Assembly: GCF_020509005.1 (NCBI RefSeq)
Contig: NC_063012.1
Coordinates: forward strand, 10,354,001 to 10,418,000
Reading direction: 5' to 3'
From: Fulvia fulva
Lineage: Eukaryota > Ascomycota > Dothideomycetes > Mycosphaerellales > Mycosphaerellaceae
Length of the DNA stretch: 64,000 nt
Below, one piece after another: positions 10,293 through 21,104 of the stretch. Position 1 is the first letter of the stretch, and every line of letters begins with the position of its first letter. Below the pieces are notes generated by a model that saw only the letters and a program-made list of their open reading frames with translations, was not told the DNA's origin and did no database searches. A program made the translations under genes and the position numbers.

Positions 10293-11187
10293 ATGCCTGG
10301 GGACTCGTCTCGATATCGTACGGCTGTTGAGATAGGCGGCATAGCACTCATCTTGTATGTCTTGCTTGGAGCTCCAGGACTATACTCTTCTGGTAGTGAC
10401 CGCACGACTCAGCAAGAAGTCCCCATTGCGAAGGCCAAGATTGAGCAGCTCGTGTATCGCTCCCCAGGACTGCGATGTGAGAAGCATGGGTTCAACACTC
10501 ACATCTTCTCGACCGACCCTCTCGTCGTGTACATTGAGGACTTCCTGAGTGATCAGGAAGTCGAGCATCTCATCGAACTGAGGTAATTCCACTGATTGTC
10601 TGAATAGGTGGTATACTGATAATCATGACAGCGAAGACAAGTGGAACATCTCCACAGTCAGCAATGAAGGCATCGAAGCTGTTGACGACAGCGTCCGCAA
10701 GTCGGAGAAAGCCGCAATCAAGCGCGACAAGACTGTCCAATGTATCGAACAACGAGCTTTGTCCTTCCAGGGTTGGCCACTAGAGACTTTCATCGAACGA
10801 CTTTGGACGCAACGATACAACACCACTGGACACTACGCGCTACACTACGACTGGGGCATGGCCACGAAGCAATCTAGACGGGTCAGCAGCTTCATGGTCT
10901 ACCTGAAAGGCGACTGTGTCGGTGGTGGTACTCAATTCCCGCACCTACCCATGCCACAGGAACGTAAGTGGTGCGAATTCATCGAGTGTGATGGCAATGG
11001 CGGGTCCGAAGGGGTCACTTTCAAGCCGCTGAAAGGTAGTGCAGTCTTCTGGATGAACTTCGATGCCGAAGGTCGTGGATACAAGGAAACGATTCATGCT
11101 GGTCTGCCTATCGTCTCGGGCCAGAAGATCGGATTGAATATCTGGTCGTGGTATCAAGCAGGCCACAAAATACCAGTCGAATCATGA
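10293..11187 (+). CDS. Prolyl 4-hydroxylase-like 2-oxoglutarate/Fe(II) dioxygenase, 2 exons
   Basis: Exons 10293-10582 and 10632-11187 give 281 aa. A single N-terminal membrane segment (about residues 13-30, IGGIALILYVLLGAPGLY) suggests a type II secretory-pathway protein. The catalytic P4Hc fold has the iron ligands H168 and D170 (ALHYDW) and H252 (ETIHAGLP), with K262 (GQKIGLN) as the 2-oxoglutarate-binding residue. Family knowledge: hydroxylates prolyl residues of peptide substrates in the ER lumen; fungal members are poorly characterised. Its neighbour across the broken methyltransferase is the proline-rich surface protein at 6488-8130, a conceivable substrate (inference). The 3' end overlaps the convergent gene at 11154-12827. 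Confidence 0.88.
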
Positions 11188-12827
11188 TCATGACAGCCCC
11201 GCCGTTGACGGCCAATCTGCAAACAGACGGGCGTTGGCCATACTCGAGAACCACGTGGAAGTATCTTAGACGATGGTGGACTGCGCGAGACATGCCCTTG
11301 GCCGAAGCGCTCCATGTACTCCATAGCCTCAGACACTGCTCGATGCTGGTACCCCTCAGAAACGTACTAGCCCGCATCGACCGTGGCTGACCTTCAGGAC
11401 CCTTGGGGTGCGGCCACTCGACACTCCCCACCTCAATCAGGATGTGAGGAGCATATGCACCAGAGTCATCCTTCCACACGCGAATGGACTTGACCGTCTT
11501 CTTGCCTAGCTGCTCAGCACCCTGATGCTGGATCAGGAGCCAGCAGAGTCCAGCAACATTCGGTGATCCGCTTAAAGCCGCGAAGCCCTCGTCTCCCTCT
11601 TTCAGCAGCATTCCAGGCCACGTCGGAGCTTCGTACAGCTTGAAAGGATTGGGAACAATGTGCCAGAGGACATTGTCGCCTCGATTCTCGATCACCCGGC
11701 TGATCAGAGATTGGGTCTCTTCGTTCATGATGTTGCGGCGAAAGATCCAGCGCAAATTCTGGCGTTGGGATGGTGAGGTCAGGTCTTGCCTGTTAAAACA
11801 ACGATTAGAACTACTCTCTCTGTCTCAAAATGTCTCGGGGGAATGGGGTTCTAGTTGGGGCAAAATACCATGTGAGGTAGTTCACGTCGGACCTGCGAGA
11901 CGAAGAAAGTCAGCAAGATATGACAGGCGAAGTGTCTTGCTCCAGGCAAGTGGATGCCTGCCTCCACCTACCATTGCTTCAGCTTCGGCAGAGGCAGCCC
12001 AACCCACGGGTTCTTGCTCGCCTTGCCCTTGACGATCATATACTCTGCGCCATAGTTGCTATCGGCCATCAGAATACCTGCGTCTGGCCAATGCTGGTTC
12101 TTATACTCCGCATTGGTGGCCCAGGCTGGAGTCAGCAAAGCCACCGAGAAATCAGACGAATCCACTTACATAGTAGGTGATCCCACCATCAGTACTCTCA
12201 GCATAATGTACCCACTTCCGCTGCTTCCCACCCGTGAGGTCACTATTGATGATTTCCTGCAGCCGGATTTCTCGGGTGCACTACTCCATCAGATCAGGTC
12301 AGCGAAGCGAAGTGGCCTCTCGTAGCGTACGCAATTAGAGAGCATACCTTGCCAACAACATGACTATAATCCTTCACATCATCCGCCTCATCAACCTCCC
12401 TCTTCCAGCCCCACAAATCCAGCTGTGAAAGACTCTGCCAGGCAGAAGTGTCTTTACTACCTGGAGAAGCTTCGCCTTTCATGTAGCAGAGGAGTAGTTC
12501 TCCCTTCTTGACGGACGTCTTGTACTCGGAAGGGATGGAGACTTTCTCTTGGGGCTTGAGAAGCACAGCAGTGAGCTCACTATCGCTATTGACTATCTTG
12601 TCACGAACGGCGAGCGGTTCTGGGTCCTTGAGCACGATGGCATCCAGGCTCTGTGGTGGGACTTCGATGCCATCTCGTGGAGCTATGGCCTTGTCGAAGA
12701 CGAGAGAAGGAGGGCTGGCGACGCCGTCACCAGATGATCGTTGATGAGCATAGAGTAGAGAGCTGCAAAAGATTGCCAGGAACATCGCTATGGCGGCGCA
12801 CATGTGGTATGCTGTGGTGCGCGCCAT
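11154..12827 (-). CDS. Uncharacterised fungal protein with N-terminal signal anchor, about 6 exons
   Basis: Exons 12827-12348, 12256-12170, 12105-11972, 11892-11869 and 11789-11392 are well supported; a last exon 11335-11154 is likely, giving 434 aa. If the weak GTCAGC donor at 11391 is not used, the frame runs on to 11108 (468 aa). The N-terminus (CAAIAMFLAIFCSSLLYAHQ) is a signal peptide or membrane anchor. Blocks such as ELLLCYM, GWKREVDE, EYMIVKGKASKNPWVGLP, ALSGSPNVAGLCWLLIQHQ and KTVKSIRVW resemble a family of uncharacterised secreted or anchored proteins common in Dothideomycetes and Leotiomycetes (from memory). No catalytic motif recognised. Exon 3 uses an unusual GCGGAG acceptor at 12106; the more obvious CTCCAG acceptor would break the frame. 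The 3' end overlaps the oxygenase gene antisense. Confidence 0.7.
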
Positions 12828-14118
12828 GGTCGTGGTGCCGAAGAGGTGTGTGGACTGTTTCGATATTGGTCTAGGCTGGTTCAAGGTCGTCGATGTTAGG
12901 GAGAGTATACACTTGAACAAGACACAAGCATGTATAAGCGTGAGAACAACGGCATTAGTACCTGTTCCAAGCAGTAAGGTCTGATCGGAACCGCTGTAGG
13001 GCGCTGTCACATGTTGGAGGCATAGTGAAGTAGCGTGATGGGGATTGATTGGATGGTTGTCTATATGTGAATATGACGGGGCCATACGTGGGTGCTGCAT
13101 TGGGCTAGTAGCCCCTTATGGCGCAAGAATATGAGCGAGTGCTCGAAGACGGGGTCCGATGTAGCAGGCTAAGAAGTCCCATACTCATCAGATGACGGCA
13201 GCAGCGGTGGTTTATGCCATCGTGCTCACACCTCCTCCCGATCAACCACCAATTCATCGTCCCACAGAGTCCCCCCCCCCCTCGTAGCCACAGCCGAGTT
13301 TGCTGCGGCTGTAACAACGTGTAACCATCTACAATCAGACTCGCGTGGACTCAGTAGCACCTCGCGCAAATAACAGACACCATATAACGACTTCTCGATG
13401 ATAATAGTAAGCAAGATATATAAACAATAACCCTGAAGTACTACCTGACTGACTATTAATCATATCAGTCAGCTGGAGTGAAGAAACGCCGCCCAAGTGC
13501 TGCTCCTGATGTATTAGACCCCATCTCGTTACTTCCCACACACAACTCGTCATCACTTCGTATGCCTCGGCGTGTCGAGACAGACACCTATGGCGGCAGT
13601 CAGTAGCCGTGGCGCTACGCGCTCGCCCTGTGAAGGAGGCTTGTCTCTGATGCTGGCCTGGCCTATTCGCCTTCCCAAAAGACTGCACCGATGCAAAGTT
13701 TTTTCTCTCTGTCAACAGACGGTCCGAGTAGTCGACCTCGCACACCACTTCACTCATCTGCGGCTGTTCCTAGCTTCACGCTGCCCGCTCATTTGCCATG
13801 AAGGAACCGTATATGCTGACGGTATGTCGCCGCCGAGGAGCGTGTCGTGTAACCAAAGATGTCAGACATTGACCCACCAGTCCCATTCGTGGAATGCCAA
13901 TCGTAGGTCTGGCTGGCTGCCGTGTCAGATGTCTGTCTTTCGACGAGAACTCTCCGCGGATCGTCCTCGTTGCCAGATCTCCTCCGTACTGTACGAGCGT
14001 TCAGCCGTAAGGTCAAGTACCAATCGCTGTGCATCGAGCATGCGCAGAACATGGGACTTTGACCCCCGGGCTACTTGAGCGCAATGCTAGCTCCTTCGTG
14101 ATAAAGCTCAGATCTAAA
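12828..14118. other. Intergenic, 1.3 kb, no gene seen
   Basis: Upstream of the anchored-protein gene and downstream of phosphatase PPZ. Contains an 11-C homopolymer at 13271-13281. Several short frames lack coding features. Confidence 0.5.
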
Positions 14119-15825
14119 CTAGTAACTCTGAGGGAATTGACTTGCGGGCTGTCTTGCATGTCAGTCATAGCAATTCAGGACTTTGGATAAGTGCACTTAC
14201 GGGACTATTCAGCATGTTCTGTCGCTTGTTCCTCCCCTTCTTGATATGGCTCTTCAGCGCACTGGAATCAAGAGGCTTCAGAAGCTCAAAGGAGCACAGA
14301 AGCTCACCCGAGACGCTCATGACAGCGCCCCAGTTGTCGAATTCGCCGCAATACTGCGAGTCGTATTAGTCAGGGAACATATCTTCCACCGCCAGCAGAT
14401 GATACTCACGTTGGGTGCAGAGAAGACAGTGACCAAGATCCGCTCATTGAAGAACTCGTAGCCGTCCTCAACCACCATGTGCGCTCGACACACCAGATCA
14501 AAGTCATGCTTCTGCAAAAACTCCATAATGACCTTCTTTCCGAAGCAATAACTCACGCCTCTTTCATTCGCCTCCCAATCTGCTTCCATATCAGCAGGAT
14601 CTGACCATAGAAGATCGTTCAGCAATCCATAATCCGGAACGTCTGTCGGTCTGGCAATATTCCTGATATCATCCATGTGTGAAAGTGATGGCGAAAGGCC
14701 ACCATGAACGCAGAAGATTTTGCCTGCAACGATCGCAGCAATTGGTAAGGTGTTGAAGCAGTCGACAAAGGTCTTCCACACCTTGACATTGCACCTGCGC
14801 TTGCACTCGTCGTAGAATCCATACACGCGAGTGACATTGGCGCATTCGTGATTACCTCGTAGCAGGAAGAAATTTTCCGGGAAGCGAAGTTTGTAGCACA
14901 GCAGCAGAAGAATTGTCTCCAGACTCTGTTTGCCACGATCGACGTAGTCGCCAAGGAACAAGAAGTTGCTGTTTGGTGGGAACCCGCACATCTCGAACAT
15001 TCGAATGAGGTCAGTATACTGCCCGTGTACATCACCGACAATCTTCACTGGTGGTGAGAGTTCCAATAGTGCTGGCTGGGAGAGAAACAGCTCTCTTGCA
15101 GCATTGCAGATAGCCGTGATCTCGGCATTCTTGAGGCATACCGTTTTGGTCACCTTGCCGGCGTAGCCCGCGTCCACAAGCCTCTTGATCATATCATCAA
15201 GATCTGCTGGTTTCAAGGCACCAATGTCCATGTTGCCAGGAGTAGACCCCGAGCGAGTATCTGACTCTGCAATGGCCAGAGCCGCAGCTGCACCTTGTGT
15301 TGGTGCGCTTTTCTTCATCAAGATGGACTCGGTTGGCTCTTTGTTGTGCGACTGGTGGATGTTGCCTTGCGGCGGTGCATCCGACACAGCATCGACCTCA
15401 CCACTTCGCTGCGCCTCTTCGATCGAATGTGCTCCGCCTATTGTCGCCGACATGGTCGGAGACGGCGGTGGCTGTGGCTCATCTTCGTCTGCCAAGCTGC
15501 CCCGTCGCGGTGTCTCTGAGTTGGACAAGTTCCTTGAATGTCGCTTGTCGGACTTTCCGCTAGTTGCGGACCTGACAGACTGCGAATCGGTCTTATCGAG
15601 GCTCGTAGTCGACTGGTCTCCGGCCAGGTTCGTAGTTGAAGCGCGCGGGCTGTCGGAGGATGATTTGCCGGGTATCTTGGTACGGAGGGCATTTCGGAAG
15701 GAGCGGGCTGATTCTTTCGTATCTGACTTGCTGAATGACGGGTATGAGTCGAGGCTGGGCCCCGTAGGAGTCTGCGATCCGTCTCTGCTCTTGCCGTCTT
15801 TCTCTTTTGAGGGCTGGTTACCCAT
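14119..15825 (-). CDS. PPZ1: Serine/threonine protein phosphatase PPZ-type
   Basis: Exons 15825-14410, 14353-14201 and 14148-14119 give 532 aa. The N-terminus MGNQPSK fits N-myristoylation. Residues ~8-200 are a disordered Ser/Thr-rich extension typical of PPZ. The PP1-like catalytic domain has GDVHG (264-268), GDYVDRG (292-298), GNHE (324-327), CVHGG (372-376) and [13 protein letters not shown]. After the first intron come [13 protein letters not shown] and [12 protein letters not shown]; the tail [17 protein letters not shown] is PPZ-like rather than PP1-like. Family knowledge: PPZ controls K+/Na+ homeostasis, cell-wall integrity and cell-cycle entry, and is inhibited by Hal3. The last exon (10 codons) is inferred from the conserved NSPPAS sequence; without that splice the protein would end slightly differently. 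Confidence 0.92.
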
Positions 15826-16765
15826 CGTGTCTGCGACCTATTAGACGCTCTCGAGGGTGCGGAAGGTATCTGTGGCGGCGCTGTCGATATCGCTGCTGCT
15901 GCTGCTGCTTGATGCGATAGAGGGGCAATATGTGTCCTTGAGTGATAAGGATGAGGTGTGATGCGCTCGCTGGGCGGGTAGTGCTAAGGTGGGCGGAACA
16001 GCCTGGCCAGGTAGGTGAGGCAATGCGCTTGGGCTGAAGCGGAGGCTATTGCCGTTGCATGGGACGTGTTGTGGCCTACTCCGCCAGTGACGTGGTCTTG
16101 TGCTGGTGGAGGAGGGTCCGCGTGGTGTCGCCTGCGGGCCAGAGTGCTTGCGTGTGTGAATGGCAGACGGTGGCAGGGGCGCTGTCAGTGCAGGTATGCG
16201 ATAGGTGTCGTGGTGGTGGTGGGAGTGCTGTGTTGTTGCTGTTGTCGGTGGTGGTGGTGGAGGTGTTAGCGATGGTGCTGGTCGTGACGAAGCTGGAGTC
16301 TTGACTTCGGTCTTCTGTTCCTAGGTAAGTAAATTCAGCTTTCTCCATCGACCGTCAATACCCGAGATGCCAGACAAAGCAAGACAATCCAACAAAGAAC
16401 TGCGGGCACACGAACATACAACAGTGGAATGCGGCAAACGCTCGCGATCATTTGACACACGCTCAACCGCCCACGTTCTAGTTCACGCAGCAGCTCCAAG
16501 GTCAAGGGTGCTCCACAGCGATCGCTTGCCTCCGCATCCAACAAGCCCCACCTTCACATGCGAGCGGCCAAACGATGCAGGAAGCTAAATTTATACTTGG
16601 ACAATCCCTTCGCCTTACGCGTGCAGTCGTGCAGCAATATCAAACAACATCTCGACGTGGTTTTGGAACCATAGCGCTCGCAAGTGCACAGTCTTCTGAA
16701 CAAGTGACATCGAGTGCGCTGTCTGCCCAACAAGAGCATGACTCGGTACAGCTCATGTACATATG
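15826..16765. other. Upstream region of PPZ with low-complexity tracts
   Basis: Contains the PPZ leader, including a (CAG)6 run on the minus strand at 15891-15909 about 70 nt before the start codon, and a G/T-rich tract at about 16200-16265. The rest, up to the COX10 stop, shows no gene. Confidence 0.5.
15891..15909 (-). repeat. (CAG)n microsatellite in the likely PPZ leader
   Basis: Six CAG units read in the transcript direction, just upstream of the PPZ start at 15825. Confidence 0.8.
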
Positions 16766-18262
16766 CTACAAGTCTTCTTCCCATTCCTCTTCGAGTTCTG
16801 GCTCACCGAACACTCCATTCCATGCTCTGCTCCAGAGCCCCTTCTTCTGCACCATGGCGAGCACCAGCACAATCGGCAAATGCCACACACTCGCCCAGAA
16901 GAGTGCTCTCGCAGACCCCTTCTCACCGTTCAACCGCCACATCCTCACAGCCTCCTTAAGCATCCATCCATTGATCATGCTGCTTGTCGCGATGAAAGCC
17001 GGGTCCGTCACTTGATAGTAGCTCAAGCCAATGCAGATCGGGAACATGACAAAACTGTAGCGCAACGACACCCTCGCAGCCATGGGGATGTTTGACGATG
17101 TCAACATCTTGTATCCTGCACTGGCATACTCGTGCCTCACGCCGTGCGACAGAGCAAAGAAGTGCGGGAACTGCCAGGCAAACAGCAAAGCTGCAATGAG
17201 CCACCCGCCGGCTGCTTGCTCAGTGAGAAGAAGCTCTTTTGCTTCTGCAGCAATCGTCGATGGGTCTGATAGTGATGCGACCGTTGTGCTGTACTGACTG
17301 GCGGCCGCGCACCATCCCATGAGTGGTGGAATTCCCCCAACAATGGCTCCGATCCACGTGTTGATGGGATGCACCCTCTTGGAGAATGTATACGCAAAGC
17401 CGTAGAGCACAATGTTACCAGCACCTAGCAATGCTGTTGTAGGGTTCACTCCATTCCACAGCAAGCCGGTGCCGAAAATGCCCGTTGCTATTGCAAACAG
17501 TATTGCAGCTCTCCGGCTCAGCAAACCTCGTACCAATGGCCTGTTCCGCGTCCTACTCATCTTTGCATCGTGTTCTGTCTCGAAGAGCATGTTCAGCGCG
17601 TTTGCTGAAGCTATGCAGGAAAATGTGCCGCTCGTCAGGAAGAGTAGTGTTAGTGTGCTCAGCGATGGAGCATCCGTGACTGACGTGCTGAGGAGCGCCG
17701 GCACTGGGTATATGGAGTATGATGCCGTGCTTGTGAGAACGATGAGGAAAGCCAGCCTGGGTTTCGACAGCGCGAGATATGTCGAGAAAATGCGCCGCAT
17801 TGATTTTGCGGGTGCAGCTGCGGCATCTTGTGACAGCGTAGACGATGCATCGGGAGGCAGCGGCACTTCTACCTCCTCAGGCGCTACTGCAGCTGCCTTT
17901 AAGCGTTTCCTCCGACGGTGTGGTGGTTCGTCTATCGCGGCAGGGTCTATGCGATGTGCTGTTGTGGAAGATGTTGTGTGTGACGCGCTCTTAATCCCTC
18001 CGCCAGCAGACGAGACTCTTGACAATATCCTCGAGGCCTCCGAAGGATCCTCCTCTTTCCGCGCATGGAACGCATTTGCCCAAAAGAACCTTCTGTCGAC
18101 ATCCTCATCTTTGGCGGCCGCAGCCTGCCGTGTCCGTATGGCGCTCGTGAAGGTCCGCCGTTTGGGGTCGGCCAGGCGCGCCAGTCGTCTCGCACATCGT
18201 AGACACACAGTACTGCTATCGATCGGGGCCGCCAGAGCGGCGGATGACAAACGAAAGAGCAT
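16766..18262 (-). CDS. COX10: Protoheme IX farnesyltransferase, mitochondrial
   Basis: Single exon, 498 aa. The first ~150 residues are an Arg/Ser/Ala-rich mitochondrial targeting and linker region. The UbiA-type membrane domain begins at LALSKPRLAFLIVLTS. The prenyl-transfer motif NALNMLFETEHDAKMSRTRN (221-240) and the second conserved loop KRVHPINTWIGAIVGGIPPL (295-314) are intact, as is FAWQFPHFFALS. Family knowledge: it farnesylates heme B to heme O for cytochrome c oxidase assembly in the inner mitochondrial membrane. The acidic tail ending EEEWEEDL is an ordinary fungal variation. The ATG at 18262 gives a good presequence, and no intron is needed. Confidence 0.95.
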   Translation of the reverse strand: MLFRLSSAALAAPIDSSTVCLRCARRLARLADPKRRTFTSAIRTRQAAAAKDEDVDRRFFWANAFHARKEEDPSEASRILSRVSSAGGGIKSASHTTSSTTAHRIDPAAIDEPPHRRRKRLKAAAVAPEEVEVPLPPDASSTLSQDAAAAPAKSMRRIFSTYLALSKPRLAFLIVLTSTASYSIYPVPALLSTSVTDAPSLSTLTLLFLTSGTFSCIASANALNMLFETEHDAKMSRTRNRPLVRGLLSRRAAILFAIATGIFGTGLLWNGVNPTTALLGAGNIVLYGFAYTFSKRVHPINTWIGAIVGGIPPLMGWCAAASQYSTTVASLSDPSTIAAEAKELLLTEQAAGGWLIAALLFAWQFPHFFALSHGVRHEYASAGYKMLTSSNIPMAARVSLRYSFVMFPICIGLSYYQVTDPAFIATSSMINGWMLKEAVRMWRLNGEKGSARALFWASVWHLPIVLVLAMVQKKGLWSRAWNGVFGEPELEEEWEEDL

Positions 18263-18731
18263 CGATGCACGAGGACGAAAGTGGGTGGTGCATTGCTTCG
18301 ATGCACATCTCCAAACGTTGGCCGCGAGAAACTCAATGATGCGCGCTCACGGCGCCGAATCATCTCCGCGCTCTTACAAACATGCACGGGACTCGACCTC
18401 ACTTCATTGACACTGCGCGGAGATTGAAATGACAACGTGCACAAAGATCACGATGCAGAGACCTTCACGGTCTGATTCGGCGTATGTACATAAGAGAATT
18501 GGCCTCCTGAAGGGCTATGCTGCCTCCGCTCCAATGCTAAAACGCTAAAACCAATTCAGAACGCCGCTCATGCCAAAAGGGTATAAATGCAATAAAGAAC
18601 TTCCTCAGCCGGCGCAGCGACCAAACGAGCAGGAGTGATCCTTATGCTCATTGAATGTGCCGTCAATTGTGACAGCGGCGCTGTGCTCAAGCTCGCTCAG
18701 AATGTAAAGTGTAAAGTGTGTAATGTGAACA
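18263..18731. other. Intergenic spacer
   Basis: 470 bp between COX10 and the DUF2457 gene (same strand). Presumably the DUF2457 3' untranslated region and the COX10 promoter. No gene seen. Confidence 0.5.
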
Positions 18732-21104
18732 TCACAAGGAGAGGATGTGCTGTCCGCCCTTGCCGTGATACTCCTGCAGCTGGAGTCCGACTTCGCGCAT
18801 GCGCTCTGCGCCTTTGCCAGGCTTGACTTTGTAGGCCTTTTCACCCTTTGCGGCAGCCTTGGCGCAGGCTTTCTGGTACATCTTCTCCTTTCGGCGTTGA
18901 CGCTTCTTCTCCAGTCCTTTGAAGATGTCGATAGCGCCTCGCTTGGACACTTTGCCGACGGTGACGTTGCGCTCCGTGTCGGAACCTTCGTGATCATGGA
19001 TGGCAAGACTGTTGAGCTTACCCATCATGAAGCCACCGCGGGGAAGTGATGCAGTGTGGGTGAGTTGTGGTCTGCTGGCAAGTACGTGGGGAGTGGTCTT
19101 GCCGACTGCGCTGTTGGTCAGCGACGCGCGCCTAGTGTTGGGTGGCGAAGTCATCTTGATGATTGGAGCTGGCGATCTGCTACGCTTTGGAGAATGGACA
19201 AACAGCTTGGCAGGCGCCGGAGAGCGGGCAGTGGTTCGTCGAGTTGGAGGCGCCGGAGATCGAGCAGTATTGCGCCTGATAGGTGGAGGTGGCGATCGGG
19301 CGGTCAACTGACGCTTTAGCAGTGCAGGCGCCGGCGAACGACGTCGAGCAGGTGGAGGTGGCGAGCGATGGGTAATGCTCTTCGTGCGCGGGCGTGATGT
19401 CCTCGCTGTGGAGTCCCCATCAAGCTCATCAATATCGCCATGCATGAGGTTCTCATCTTCGCTCTCTTCGGGATCTTCCAGATCTTCGTCGTCCTCCTCG
19501 TCCATCTCGGGATCAGATGTCGGAAAGGTTGGATCGATATCCTGAGGTCGGGCTTTGTGCTTTGCGGCCTCCTTGGCCTTCAAAGTGTTCAAATAAGCCT
19601 GCTCGATGGGCCGATCTTCGTCCAGAGTTCCGCAAACAAAGTCGGTGGAGTCCGGCAGGTCAACAGGATCGGCACGACCACTAATGGCAAGGCTCTCGCC
19701 ATGATTGCGGCGTTTGCGGTGGGTCTTGACCCTCGTTGGTCTGGAGACATGGCCGGAGCTCAGCGAACCCACTGAGGATGCGAGTACGGTATCGTCCTTT
19801 CGGTTGAAGGTCATCCGCTCGAGGTGATCCACAGATGTAGCCGCAGTGGAGGCACCGCCAGGTCGCCACCACTCCTCATCACTCTCCTCTCCCTCTGAAT
19901 CAGACTCGGCGAATCCTTCTTCATCGTCAGTGCGGAAGCCTTCATCGGACTCTTCGTCCTCGTCATCGTCTCCATTCTCATCATCATCGTCATCATCTTC
20001 AAGTTCCTCTTCGAGTTCTTCCTCTTCAATCACTTCTTCCTCGACCTCCTGACAAGCCTTGCGAATGATGTTCTCCTTCTGAAGGGTGTCACTGACCGTC
20101 AGGCGACTCTTATAACAAGTAGACTCCTGGACCCATTCTTCGGGCTCGTCTTCACTAGAGGCGAACTCGTGAAACCTGGTGGCTTCTGTGCTTGAATGAG
20201 ACTCGTTCGACATCTTCCTTGAGAAAACGGAGGCCTTGATCTCCATGACAGGTGTAGCAGCAGTGGTCGTGATTTCTGGACTTCTCCTGGTATTCTTCGG
20301 GGACGCGTGGGTTACAGTGCTATCCGAGCCCCGATGTACCTTGACAGCGTCAGACTTGGGTGGAGGCTTGCGCTGCGTTGGGGGTGGGCTGACGGGACGC
20401 TTCGCGACCGAGACTGGTTTGTCTGCCGACTGGTTCTCTGCACTGTTGCGTGTCGGGCACACAAACTTGAGAGCACACTTCCGCTTCGGTGGAGACGCGG
20501 GGTTTTGTTGTTCAGAAGCCTTCGTGGTCTGAGCGGCCGGCATTGGAGGCGGTTGTGATGTTGGGGCCTTCTTGTCCTTGTTACCACATGCGAAGCTGAT
20601 GCATCGTTTGCGACCCAGTCCAGCCTCCACAGACTGCTCCGGAGTTGCGACCTTCTCTTCGAGTCCCATGATCTGTGGCTCCCGAACCAGAGGCTTTTCC
20701 ACGATGGGCAATGCACCTCGCATCGCGGTTGGTGGAAGAGGTGGGCTGATTGCTGGGCTTGCCACGCTGTGTCCATCGTCGCTAGTCAACTCGGCGGTCG
20801 ATGTAGTGCTTGGGTTGCTCCAGGTCGACTGGGTGCTTAAAGTACGAGGTGGTGCGCGAGAGATATCCTCCTCGTCGGTATGCTCGGTCTCTGAATGTAG
20901 TTGGCGTGTCAATAGCGATTCTCTGCGGTTGAAGATAGCAGGATCGGCTTTGCCATAGGCATGTAATTTTGGTGGCGTCCATCTGGAACTCGGTGTTCTT
21001 TCGTCAGGTGGTTCGTCGGCTTCGACGTGTAGATCCTCGGTGGCATCCATGTTGGCGCTCGAGGTGGGTAGTGCCTGGGGTTGTGTATTGGTAATCCTGT
21101 CCAT
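18732..21104 (-). CDS. DUF2457-type acidic, disordered protein
   Basis: Single exon, 790 aa. The central block ASSEDEPEEWVQESTCYKSR..VSDTLQKENIIRKACQEVEE, the Cys-containing motifs GRKRCISFACGNK and KRKCALKFVCP, and the C-terminal basic region GAIDIFKGLEKKRQRRKEKMYQKA match my memory of fungal DUF2457 proteins, sometimes labelled extensin-domain proteins. A long Asp/Glu tract lies near residues 350-420. About five Pro/Arg repeats of the RSPxPxxRR type lie near 590-660. The layout (acidic tracts plus basic SR/RSP-like repeats and KR-rich tail) suggests a nuclear or nucleolar protein; function unknown. Confidence 0.8.
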   Translation of the reverse strand: MDRITNTQPQALPTSSANMDATEDLHVEADEPPDERTPSSRWTPPKLHAYGKADPAIFNRRESLLTRQLHSETEHTDEEDISRAPPRTLSTQSTWSNPSTTSTAELTSDDGHSVASPAISPPLPPTAMRGALPIVEKPLVREPQIMGLEEKVATPEQSVEAGLGRKRCISFACGNKDKKAPTSQPPPMPAAQTTKASEQQNPASPPKRKCALKFVCPTRNSAENQSADKPVSVAKRPVSPPPTQRKPPPKSDAVKVHRGSDSTVTHASPKNTRRSPEITTTAATPVMEIKASVFSRKMSNESHSSTEATRFHEFASSEDEPEEWVQESTCYKSRLTVSDTLQKENIIRKACQEVEEEVIEEEELEEELEDDDDDDENGDDDEDEESDEGFRTDDEEGFAESDSEGEESDEEWWRPGGASTAATSVDHLERMTFNRKDDTVLASSVGSLSSGHVSRPTRVKTHRKRRNHGESLAISGRADPVDLPDSTDFVCGTLDEDRPIEQAYLNTLKAKEAAKHKARPQDIDPTFPTSDPEMDEEDDEDLEDPEESEDENLMHGDIDELDGDSTARTSRPRTKSITHRSPPPPARRRSPAPALLKRQLTARSPPPPIRRNTARSPAPPTRRTTARSPAPAKLFVHSPKRSRSPAPIIKMTSPPNTRRASLTNSAVGKTTPHVLASRPQLTHTASLPRGGFMMGKLNSLAIHDHEGSDTERNVTVGKVSKRGAIDIFKGLEKKRQRRKEKMYQKACAKAAAKGEKAYKVKPGKGAERMREVGLQLQEYHGKGGQHILSL

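Noticed and set aside
12107..12169. CTCCAG acceptor for exon 3 of the anchored-protein gene
   Set aside because: Joining there shifts the frame and loses the downstream conserved blocks; the GCGGAG site at 12106 keeps phase 0.
15185..15844. 219-codon plus-strand frame
   Set aside because: Antisense to the disordered N-terminal part of PPZ; no motif.
17412..18410. 332-codon plus-strand frame
   Set aside because: It is antisense to COX10, whose protein has all family motifs; the plus-strand translation is Ser/Ala/Arg-rich without motifs, a shadow of biased codon use.
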